DNA of 64,000 nucleotides, from contig NC_031779.1 in assembly GCF_001522545.3 (NCBI RefSeq), positions 4,802,460-4,866,459 of the forward strand, in the 5' to 3' direction. Made by a program: the position numbers and the translations under genes. The notes under the pieces are model-generated. The model did not search any database. It saw only the letters and a list, made by a program, of their open reading frames with translations, and was not told the DNA's origin. Position 1 is the first letter of the stretch. Each line of letters opens with the position of its first letter. The stretch is from Parus major (taxonomy: Eukaryota; Chordata; Aves; Passeriformes; Paridae). Positions 49,389 to 61,700 of the stretch are shown one piece after another.

Positions 49389-49425
49389 GCTCAGCAGAAA
49401 GGCCATCCAGTGAATGGGACTCCAG
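49389..49425 (+). other. 37-nt exon-like segment (unassigned)
   Basis: An acceptor (TTATTGTCATGTTGGCAG) and an excellent donor (CCAG followed by GTAAGG) enclose 37 bases reading AQQKGHPVNGTP in the frame that joins in phase 0 to the plus-strand CpG-island exon. No family is recognised and the segment is short enough for chance. Confidence 0.25.
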
Positions 49426-52400
49426 GTAAGGAATTTTATAGAGCTGTACACATGCAGGCTGTGAGCACTGACTGATATTAACCGGTACAACCATTATGCT
49501 CATTGTTGCCATAGTTGCCCTTCATGTTACTTATTTAAAGATTAGGGAATCTATGCTTTAACCAGTACTGTACATAGAACATCTAATTTAAATTAAAACT
49601 GTATGTTTTAAATATAATCCCTGTGGTGTTTTCAGATCATTTAGAGTCTTGTATGAGTTCATTGGTATTGCATCTGTGTTATTTGGGGGGGAAAGAGTGT
49701 TTTTATTAAATTGGTTATATACTGAATAAACTCTAGAATTTAAAAAATGTGTATATCATTGTGCTATTTTGTCTGTTATTGCCTTTAGGCAGAGTAATCC
49801 TCTGTAGTCTTCATGGGAGGAGAGGAACACTGGCAAGGCATAATTATATGTTGAGTTATACAGGAGAGGAAGTTGGACCTGAGAGAAGGAAAGGACTAAG
49901 GGAACTAGCAGAACGTTTGTTTTCAGACAGTCTACATCTCATATCTTGCAGTTTTTAGTGAAGTCTCCTTATGTTTAATATTTTCAGCATTTCAAAAACA
50001 TAATGAAATCTGAAGCTTCTTTTGACTCTAATTTCGTAAGATATCTTGGGATTCATATTAAGCAAAAATTAAACATAAACTTTTAATTAAGGAAATGGTA
50101 AGCTTAAAATACCAGGTGCAGCTGTTATTAAATTGAGGACTGAAAATAGAAAATACTTTGTTGTTGTTGTTGAAGATTTGTATTTTACTGGTTTGTTTAT
50201 CATTCATATGATTATACAAGCATTCATAGATTTTTAGATTAAAGCATGGAGCTAAATGGTATGTTGACTTTCTAAAAAAAATTAATTAGGTTGCCCTAAT
50301 GAAAAAAGTGGGAGATCAACCTGTCTGCTTAGACGGTTTGAAAATTCAGCTGTATAGACTTACACAAAAGTAGTTTACGAGGTGTGGTCAAAATATTGCA
50401 TGGATATTATATTACATTTTCCTGTATTTCTTTATCACTGTTTTCCTAAAGCAAAGCATGACACAAAACAGAGAAGTTGAGTAAGATGGCAGGACTGTTC
50501 TCAAATCCTAGATGGTAATTGACTGGTTTTATTTTAAGGGCAGATTAATTAGTATATACATGTAAATGTAATAGAACAACACTATCTGTCAAATATTTTC
50601 CAGAGTTTTTTTTGTTGTCCTTCCCCAACTACTGACCCAGGGGAAGAAAACATGTAAATCTGACAAGCATGGAGGTACTGGAGATATGAAAGCCTTGACT
50701 TAATGTTCTGTGTTCATATGGTTCACCTAACATCACTGTTTGTGATTATTTGAGTTTAAGTAGTTTAAAAAGACAAAGCTAATTGTGATGTATTTCAAGT
50801 CTCATTCTCAGTTTACTTAAGTTTCTTGTTCTTCTGTTTGAGGTTGGTGTTGTCTATTTTAGGATTCTGTTATACCAGTGATTTTTAGCCATAGTGCTTT
50901 GCTGTTGTGTTTTACTGTGGATTATCAGCATCTGTATTTATTTAATATCTCTTGGATGGACCCTTTAAAAAGCTTTAGCCTTGAAATAGAGAGTTTGTTC
51001 AGCTTGCTTACTAGCTTTTATTATAAGAGTTTATAAATTTATTTATTTAGAGTATCTCAGCCTTTTGAAATACACTTTCAGTAAAAAAATCCCCCAGAAA
51101 TCTTGGGACAAAAGTATGAATTTGCTCTATGTTAGTTTGAAAATGTATTTTCTTATGTATTTTATAGATGACATGAAGGATTTCTGTTGCTAGAAGTATT
51201 TCTCAATACTTGCAGGGCATTTTTCAGACTGAGTATATTTGCAAATGCTTCATGATATATTTAGTAAGATTAGAATGCTTTCCGTTGTACACTGGAAATT
51301 CTTTTGGTCAGAACCCTGAGTTTTGCTGCTCTCTGCTCATGATTTCGGTCTTGTATGCAATGTATCAATTTAGCCTCTACACAGAACAAAGTATGGAGGT
51401 TTTTTACAAAGGGTAAAGTAGCTATTTTTATCTGTCAGTGTTTTGCAGATGCTCAGTTCTCTATGGTGATTTTTTTTTCACTTGCACATTCTCTTAGGAC
51501 CTGCTGAGTAATCATTTGCATTGAGTAGTTAATCAAAGAAGGGGCAAAACCCATGTAGAAACTGAGCAAGCTGTGGAAGAATTTTGATTCTCATTTTGGT
51601 CACAATGGTTATATTTCCACTATTGTTTTCAGAATTAGAGTAAGGAACACTGAGAACTTGTTCTTTAATTAGATGCTTGAAATATCACGTTTCTAATCCT
51701 GATGTCTGCTGACATTAGTGGCCTCTGTCCTATGGAAATGTACAAAGTGGTTACTGCTGTGTGTGACCAGGAGATGTAATACTGTGATGTTATCAGAAAT
51801 GTGTTCAAATGCCTTTGATTAAAATGGCTAGCTGCCATGGTGATAGTGCCATAGAAACTGGTAAAATAATCAGTGCCTATTAGGAAATCTGAATGAAAAA
51901 TTCTCCTCTAGTTTTCTGTCTTTTATGTTTCAGCACCTAAAAAGGAATGAAACTCTGCTGATGTTATATTTCTGATTGAAAAGCATACTGAATTTATTCC
52001 TTTGTATTACACAGCAGACTGGGCTCAGGTTGTTGTATTGGTACTGCTGAGACATTGAATGCATGAGTGACTGACAATTCAGTCATCCCACAGATGACTT
52101 CTAGTCCCAAGAACAAGGGCACTGGGGTAGGAGACCTTTCTTATAGAGCTGATATTTGTTAAGTCACTTTACTTTTTCCATTGTATTTACTTTCTAAATA
52201 TTACAATAAGTATAATTTCCTTCAAAAGTACTCTTCAAGCAATGAAGGGCCGTGGGTGTGTCCCGCAGCCAGTGTCTATATGGACACAACATAGTAGTGA
52301 AAGAACTTTAATTTGGGAGCCTGACTTTTTAAAGGGTTTTGTTTGTCTCAAACTACCCAAATCTTGAGTACAAGAATGCCAAAAAACATAATATAGCACT

Positions 52401-55400
52401 AATTTCTTTACTGGCTTAGCTTTTCTCATATGTTTTGAGACCTATTGCAACAAGAAACCAAGTGGAAGAAACAGTGCCTAGCTTACATTGCTCTGTCTCT
52501 GGTTGGAATGAGTCATTTCACTATTACTGATTAGTGACTCTGTAGGGTACCTACACCCTGTAGGAAATTGCTAAGCAAGGACATGGGGAGATAAACCCAG
52601 ATGTATCTGTCTAGCTATATACTGATTAAATTTCTGTGCAAACACTTAGATTGCCTGCAAACTTTCTGAGGTAGTTCAAAGGAGCTTTTATCCTGTGTCA
52701 AATAGTTTTCCCTCTTAGCACTGAGATCAGTGGAAAGGACAATTGCTTGATGGTGGTGAACTTGAGTTTATTACCTAGATTCACCCTGTACCAAGCAGCA
52801 GACAGTAGAATTACACACAGACTATCGAGCTGTACACTTAGATGCAGAGATGATAACACACTTTAATCAGAATAACATACTTACCTGAGAAGCGGACCCA
52901 GACCAAAGCATTGCAGATGGATTTGTCAGGAACAATTTCAGATCTGCCATCTCTTAACATCTGCCCATGTCTTACCTGAGAATATTTAGTATCCCAGTAG
53001 CTTCTATTTTAGGTCTTAGAGCTGTTACATTGTCAATTCTCATGAAGAGGAGGACATACAGGTGTATTAAATAACATTATGGTAATGAGAGGATTGTTTT
53101 AGTGTAAATAAAATATTAATTTAGCAAACTATAATTAAGTGTAAAGCAACTAAATCACCCCCATGTCCCTGTAAATAACTCTTTGCATCTTTGTCTCTGG
53201 AATAGTACAAGTGGTTAAAGGAAAGGCAGAGTATAAAGGGAAGGCAGATTATGTAATTTCATCAGAAAAAATGACAGAATATACAACCTGTAGATAAAGT
53301 TCACATGTGGGAAAGATTCAGAGAGTACGGTGTGTTCATGTGTTCTGCCAAGTACAGCTGAGTTAAGAGCTGGCAACAAGCTTTCCTTCAGAACAAATTA
53401 ACAGAAGTAATGTGTGGAGAAAGCCGCAAGGATAAGGTTAAATAAAATCAGGTTGATACACTGTTTTCACTTTGCTAAATTGAAGCTGTTTGCTGGTAAG
53501 AAATTGCCATTGAAAAGTAGTATCCTTTGTCATTAGCCTTGAGCACCACGCATTTACAAGAAGGGGATTAAAATTGGAGATTGTGAAGTCAACTTGAAAA
53601 TTCAGAATTTAAATGAAAGATCACGACAGCTGAAATGGTTTATATTAATGTTGGTGTTTCATGTTTGGTTTTTCAACAGTCATAAAAAGCAAGGTTCACA
53701 ATACTATGGGAAGACATGCCAGTGTTAAGTTGTGTAGGGTGGCATTTCCAGGTTTTAGTGACAGCTTTCCACAGATATTTGAGGCCCTATGAGCTACTTT
53801 CACAGTTTCTTATCATGTATAGTTTTGATATCTCAGGAGGCAGGCAAAAAAGATCAGCTACTCTACTGCTGGACTTTTTTGCAGTGTCCCTTCTGTATTG
53901 AAAGAAGACCTGTGTGGAGGAATGAATTTTTGAATCTTGAAGTTGGGAATGTCTTAGGGATTGTCTTGTCAGGCTGATGAGAGCTGCAGAAGCCAAGTGT
54001 TTCTTAGCAATAGACAATTTATTCTTTCAGACTTCTTTATATAAATGCATGTGAACCTCAGATATATAGAACTCACATCTATGTTCATAATTGAAGTTTT
54101 CTTAGATGTTTGTATTGTGGTTCAGTTCACTGCTCAATACTTCAAGACAGAGTTTCAAATAAAGTAGGAAAACTTTTTTACTTCAAAAAAGTTACTCAAG
54201 AGTAATCCTCCTTTTCTGAAAGGCACCCAGAAGTACTTTGCTGGTTTGCTCTTTCTCTCAATGTGTAGTCACACTTGTATGTCTCTGCTCTGGCATTCCA
54301 ACCTGAGCATGCTTAATAGATAAGGACTGAATAACAGCTTTGGGCAAGAAATACAAAGATAGATCTTCATGAGTGTATAGTCAGGCTGTAAATGCTCAAA
54401 GCAGAATTTAATCAGGATTATTAAAAGGATGTCTTTTCTTGATCACAATAAGAGGAAACAAAAGGTTGTGAAAAAATGTTATATGAAGGTTCTCATGAAG
54501 AAACCCCAAGTAGAGATCTGTAGTGTCTCCTGGGCAACACAGTTTACATTTTTATAATTCTGCATTGTTCAAAATTTCTTCTGACATTGACAGATAAAAG
54601 CCTGTGCAGAAGAAAGAACAGCATCATAAATCTAGAGCTGTGTTGGTTGTAACAATAATGATTACATTGTCTCTCTCTGGGCTCATCATCTTTGTAACAG
54701 GAGATACCTGTTTCCTGTCTATTCACCCATCCTAAACACTGTTCTCAGTTCCTCTGTCTTTCAGAGGGAAAATCTCTGTGATTGGCAGAGGAGGATGTGT
54801 CAAACAGTGGCTAGTAGTTAGAAATTGAATCTCAATACTTGTGATTGGGAGAATTAATAAGAATTTTGTAGTAGGGTCCAAGTCTAGTCAAACTCGTTTT
54901 GTGGTTAAAAATACGTGCAACAAACTACTAATTACTTATTACACATGAGGTAATCTTTAAAACAAGCCTGTGGCACTCACTGGCACATGCTCCTCACTGC
55001 TGTGATGCATTGCTCATGAGGCTTGGTAGCACTCTTGACTTCAAAAAGATGACGTTCTCGTGTCTGCAGATAAGCATTATGTTCTTACACTGAAAAACCT
55101 GATGCATGTGCTTCCAGCTGAGGTGCTGCTGGCTGCTCCCCCTCAGTGCTAATGCAGATCAGGTGCTTGATATGAGCACACAAGGCTGCAAAGTGTAGAC
55201 CTCAATTAGCACGGAAATATAAGTCATTATCTTCTGCTACCACCAGAGATGAATACTCGCTCAGCCTGAAGTAGCTCAGGTCTAAATGCCTGGAGCTGAT
55301 GACACGTTTGCATCTAGCTGATGATCTCCTGACTTTCTTTGATGTAGAATTTGAGAAACAGAGCTGTTATAATTTTCCTTCCTTCAGTTTTGTCTCCTAA

Positions 55401-58400
55401 AATATGCTTTACATGAGAAATGGCCCCTTCAAGAGCTATTCAGTTGTTAGGTTTCATTCCACATGCCTCTTATATTTAAGATAAAATATTTTCCTATCCA
55501 GTATAAATAGAGAGATATGTACTCATGAGAGAAGGTATATCCAAAACCTTTTGGTTGTCATTGAATGTATCTTTACAGAAAGAAACATGGGAAATATCCT
55601 TCTTTGTATTTCATAATGAAGTTTACTTCCATAAAAAGTTGCTTTATTTTTGTGAGGTAATGACTTGGAGAGCGCATAATTTTACTGTACATTTTGGGTA
55701 GAAATAGTCCCATGACTGGCTTTACCCTAATTATTTTCTCATAGAGGTTATAGTAACATGTGTATGTATGTTTTCTCTGCACAATTTTATTTCTGTGGGT
55801 CTGAGACTTAGCAATGGAGGAGAAAATGGTTCTGTAACAAATTCCTTGAGAGTCAAGCTGCCATGGTCCTTAGGAATTGGAGAAAAAGAGGTTTGGGGCT
55901 TTAAAAATGCAAAATCCATCCACCTCCTCCAGGCCACAGAAATGGGCCTTCTCTCCTAGTAGAATAAGGACAGAAAATAGCCTTTGAGTTGTGGAGTTCT
56001 GAGTATCTCTGGCAGAAGATTTCCTCAGAGGGAATCACTGTGGCAGCAAAATGCATTTTGAGCTGAAATACTAAAAGAGTGGATGGACAACAAGTGAATT
56101 TAGTTCACTGCTATTACCATTACTCTGTTCAAACCCATAAAGCTGTCTTTGACTGTCAGAGACCTGCCCAGATATTTTAAAACATGTCTCATGACTAATA
56201 TCTATGAAAAAAAAATCTATTTTGAGCTGTTTGAAACGATGCCATGTCAGTATATTCACTTTTAAAGTGGGGCGAAATGTAACTGTATAAAATAGTTTGC
56301 CACATAGGTGTGATTTCTGGTGATATTTTATCTCCAAGCCATATCTTTCTTGGATATAGCTATGGAAAAGACATTGTGTTTAGGGAGAGGAAGAAAATAG
56401 ATTTTCATGAAACCTGTAACTTCATCGCTATTGTGTATTTTGTGGTCTAAGAGCAGCTAATTTTAAAAGTGATTCAAGGCAGTAGAGTAAAATCCTAAGA
56501 TATAGATGCAAAAATGCCTAGTAAGTCAAACTCTAATTATAGTATCTTGTGGTTATCTTATTTGTTTTTATTGCTATACTGTGATAAATTTAACCTGGTG
56601 TTAATTGTAGTTTTGTAACTTGAGATGAGCGCTGCAGACAAGGGTTCACCAAGTGTTGTGAAGGTGGAAACGCCAATGCGGAACTTCCCTGTCTACACAG
56701 CTGTTTATGCAAAATGTGACCTTTCTTTGATCTTCTAGCTGAAGTTACAAAGCAAATGAAAGACAGTAGCTGCAGATATAAAACTGTAGGTACACAATTG
56801 TAAGGGGCTTCCACTACCTTTGAAAGAAAAGGTTGTGGAAAAGGTAGTTGAAGATTTACAGATATGTTCTAGAAGCATGAGTTATTGTCAAATAGCAAAA
56901 ATATTTGCTGAAAATCTGTAGAAATCTTTAAACCATGTAAATTTTTTTTTTTTGAAGTAGGGAATTAGCTAATCCTCCGGTAATTTGCCAGAGAAGTCAT
57001 GTGGCGGTTTTTTTGGTTAGTTGGTTGGTTGGGTTTTATCATTTTAATTTTTAGAAATCCCTAAGCAGCCAGGTAAGAAAAAGCTTATGGCCTGTTTAAT
57101 TAAATATGTGGATGGAGAGAACTGCTAATAATATGCAGTTCTCCTGTGTTGTTTCTTCACGTTCCCACTGTTTGCTTGGCTGGAATGTAGTGGTGTTACA
57201 TATCTGTAGATCTAACAGCTCTTCTTCAAGCCTTGCACTGTAAAATTGGGTCAGTGCATATAATGCATGTTAAATAAGGCAACAGAGTTTGTTGTATTTA
57301 CAGAAAAAGTTAGCAGCAGGATCTCACAGTATTTACAGGAAGCATATTTTGCTTAAGAATAAGCACATTCCCTTTAAATACATTACTAGCTATTCATAAA
57401 GTGCATTCTTCTGGAATCTTCCTTGGTGTGTAAATGGCTCAGGATTCGATAAAGTTAACCAAATGTAGCAAAAAGCAGACTATAGCTCTAAGATCCAGTG
57501 GTTTGATAGATCTTTTGTTAGTGTTTTGCAATAGCACATTTAAGTTTTGTGTGTGAATAGTTGAGATAAATCTGGGGTTTTTTTCAGAGACCGATTAAAA
57601 TAAATGATTTTATGTCAGTAGCCATACAGAGAAAATTGTTTTAAAAGTTTCCAGTGTTCCTTGCCTCAGTTGAAGACCTGACTACAGGTCCTTAAGAGAT
57701 CATATGACTTCATTTAAAGGGATTTAAGCTTCTTATATGAACTTTTAAAAAAGTGTATTATTGTCCTGATGATTGAACTTCCAGATAAAGTTGTAACTTT
57801 ATTAATAGCCAAGCTGTAAAATCCCAGCTCAAAACAGTGATTCTATATCTGAAAAAGTACAGTTGAACCTAAGTCCCAAACCCTTCCATGTTGTCTCTTC
57901 TTCAGTACTGTGCAAAAAAAACCGTTTCCTTGGCTCTTAGATATGGCTGTTTGAAACTGAACCTGCAGGTATGTAGTCTTTGGGAAGCTGTGGCAAATAC
58001 TCCCACAATCCCTTCCAACCTTTCCCTTTCTGGGATCCTCTAGAACTGCGCTCAATCCATGTTGTCCTATGAATCCCATGCTTGTCAATCATTTGGCTTA
58101 TACTGCTTTGTGAATAATGATTAAATGATCAATGAATTTGATCAAATTGATCAAAGAAACAAAGTTTCTAAAATATTAATTTTCAATACCTCTTAACCCC
58201 TCCAATTGAAATGCCTAAACAATAGGCAAATTGTTACTACTACTATCAAAATCTGCCTTAATATTAAGGGGACTAGGGCTTAGAAGTTATCTGTTTTATT
58301 TCAAAATGTAGTTTCTATATATCAATGGGTAAATTCTTCAGACATTTTGTATTTGTTGTGGGGATTTAGTATTTTGATGGAGAGATGTCTAGGATGTGAC

Positions 58401-58680
58401 AGTTTTCTGAGGCTGGTGGGACATTTATGAAGTTTTATGGTCTGATCTCCTGGAATAAGTCTAGCTGTAGCACTCAGTGATGGAATTTCTTCTTAAAATT
58501 CTATAGGTCTTGTTGAACTATAGCACCCTTTTAAAAAATACTCCCTCTCCTGACTTATAGACTCTTAATACATTAGATGAATACCATGAATCTATAAAAA
58601 GTAGCAGCCTTGGACACACAGGTTGTGCCTTTGTTGTTCAAAGAAGGCCTTTTGTCACCTATCTTGTGACTAAGAGTGAT

Positions 58681-58702
58681 GTTGAATTAAGTTTAATTCA
58701 AC
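58681..58702. repeat. perfect inverted repeat, 10-bp arms
   Basis: Arms GTTGAATTAA (58681-58690) and TTAATTCAAC (58693-58702) separated by two bases. It can form a tight AT-rich hairpin. No flanking element gives it a role. Confidence 0.85.
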
Positions 58703-61700
58703 TTAAAGAAGGTTTAAAACAACTAAAAGAAAAGAATTTCCTTTTTTATAGTAGCTAAGCTGGTGTTTCAATTAAGCAGTAAGTGTATGTGGGTTTTAGA
58801 ATTGTCATGACTTAAAACATACAAAACAAGCATCCTGTATTTGTAAAAGTGATCACAGAGTGTGAAATGTTCTTTGCTAGGACATGCTTTCTATCTGCTT
58901 GCATTTTATAAATTTATCCTATGGTGAAAAGCTCCTGTTGGCTTTGCTGAGACCATGTGTAACTTCAGGGGCTGTATGCAAAGTCAGGCTGCAGAGTCAA
59001 GGCCAGCATGGAGAAGCTGCTACTGCCACTGCACATGTTGGCACTTACAGTATTTTATATGTCCAGAATAGTCCAGTGCCCAGGGTAGCAAGTGTTTGGG
59101 GGAAAAAAACTCTTCTTTGCAGAATAAGCTAAGACAGCTGTTAAATTTCATGCTTAGCTGCAGAGCTCATATGTGATCACTGAAGATGAGTATCTGCCTT
59201 AAATAAAGGAGCAGGTCATTAATCTTTTGAGAGCTGTTCATGCAGTCTTTGCAAATATAGAGGCCTTGGGGATAACTTCAGCAGCAGAGCCTGCTAGCTC
59301 TTGTGTGTCAGGATGGTGTTAATTGGAAGAGAATTAGAGTAAACTTGCATGCTTTCTAGCTGAATTGTCACCAATCTGTTTAAAATATTTTAGTTGGCTT
59401 TCTCAGATCTTTACTGTTAATGAAATTACTTCAAGATTTTTTGCATCTAAAAAGATGCAATAACAGTGCCAGAAATGAAATTAATATGCCATGGGACCTT
59501 TCCTAATGAAATTAATATGGAATTTATAACCTTTTTAAAGAGGCTTTTCACCACTTGCAGCATAAAATGAACTCCCAGGAGTATAAGATGTCTTTCTTTG
59601 TTCAAGCTTTTATTCTCCTGCCTGCTTCTTTCCATGATACATGAAATAGAAATCTTGAAATACAAATTAATTCTTTGACATCCTTCAATGGATTCCTAAT
59701 TTTTTTATTATTAATCATAAACTTCAATTTTAGATTAGTAGGGGTTTTTTTTATCTGTTAGGCTGTGTTTTTCCATGAGGTAGTGGCAACTATCAGTATA
59801 AAATTAACTTTTCTTTGATTTGGGGGAGTTAGATGGATATATTTTTTTTCTTTTACTGTTTATGTTTTTATTTTGTAAATGGTGAATCAAATGTGCTTAA
59901 ACATCAGTAAACAGGTAGTAGCATTCCTAAGGTAAGCCACAGCTTGCTGAGGAGAACTAAGAGGAAACTGAGCATTGCTGCTGTCAAAGGTGAGGCAGAG
60001 CTAAAACCAGCATGAAGTGGGTTTATTGTAGAACCACCAAGAATTAGGCTTTTGTCACATTGGTCCTATTTGGGATCTCATCCACCTGCTCTGCTGCCAG
60101 CACTACGTTCAGAGGGTTTTCACTTCCCAGCAGGTTGAGCACTGCTAGGGTTGGGAAGGTTGGGTAGAAAGTTACATTGATTTGTGCTGTTCCTCTCCTT
60201 GAAGTTACCAGTCTTGGAAAACATTGGCCAGGATTCCTGGGCATCCCCTGGCATTCATCTCTATAAATCTCTTATCTCTAGGATTTTCTCATTTCCAGTC
60301 ATGATCTTTGCTGCCTTCTTTCCTTGGCCTCTTCTTCATTCTGAAACTGCTACTGCTTTCAGGGAACTCTTATTTTCAACACTTCAACTCCTGTTTTTTT
60401 CCCCAGTTGAAATAGTCAGTATGCAGAAACACAATATGTAAGCAGCCTTTTTAATTACATGTTCTGCCTCTGTGCTAGCTGGAGGACTCAGGGTGTGACC
60501 GTTCTGTTTAGTCCAGGTGACATCAAAGTTTACAAGCTGCCTGTACAGATTGCAGGGAGCAAGTACCAGTCTTCTGCCTGAGGGTTCAGAATCCAGCTTC
60601 ACTCACCACAGACCCACACACATCCCCACTGCTCTGCTGCCTGCTAGCATTTGCAATTGAGCTGTTCTTTTCACTGAAGTACTTATGCCAAAAGCTATGT
60701 TTGCTGCCTGTAGGAAAACATTCACCTTGTCATAATCTCTGATCTTCACTAACGTGGGTATCTTGCCTTTGCAGCATACTTTCACACAGAATTTCTAAGT
60801 TTACTTGGTTCGAAAGGAATCCAAATGTGGATTGGTGCTAGAACAGGAGGGACAGCATATGACTGTCATTTTGCACCTTACATGACAATTTCAATGTTTA
60901 CTCCATGTGAAGACTTTACATAATGTGAGATCTTTCACATGCTGCAGTACTTGGCATGATAAGTTTCAGGTAGTGTTGTAGTCCTTTAATGATGCAGAAG
61001 ATTTCCCTTTTGACTGTGAGTGTAGAAACATACAGGTAAAATTTAAAAAAATTAAGGCAACTTCATAGTAGCAAGAAAATATCTTTGTTCTTATTGCAAA
61101 TTTTGATTATTTCTTTATATCTTTTCATCTGGCTTTGTGTTGATGGCATTTTTCATGTGCTCCTACATGGTTAATGTGAGGGTGTTTGTGGAAGGGTCAC
61201 ATTTCCCCTCACTTTTCAGAGTTGGGAGTCCAGCTGGATGCTCTCTCATGCCTGGAGGCAGCTGACCCCAGAAACAGAAAGTGTTTGGGTTAGTCGAGGT
61301 TCAAAACTTTGTCCATCACTTGTACATCTCACTGCTGACTGTCCAAAATTTTTTTTTGGTTATGAAGGTGCTTATAAATTTGAAAGAATTGTTAATGGGC
61401 TTCCTCAAATTGCATTGTAGAAGCAGCAGAGCACTTTCTCTGGCTGTTATTTTTATGCTTCAGGATAAGTTGGGGAGAAAGCATTTGGAATATGAAGAAC
61501 AGCTTCAGGGATGAGGAAACTTGTTATTTTCTCATGCCATAGGCCTTTCAAGGAGCTGATACTCATCCCATGTTCCTTCCTTGTAGCGTTTCTGTAGCTT
61601 TTGGTTCTGCTGATCCGTTTTAATCAGCGGGTTATCAGCATGTCCAGAGTTCCCACGAGAAAACAATATGGAGTCTGAGTGTTTCTTCTGTTGGTTATCA

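Noticed and set aside
60044..60244. 66-codon minus-strand frame with a fairly protein-like composition
   Set aside because: No family, no splice signals and no neighbouring exon; too short to support.
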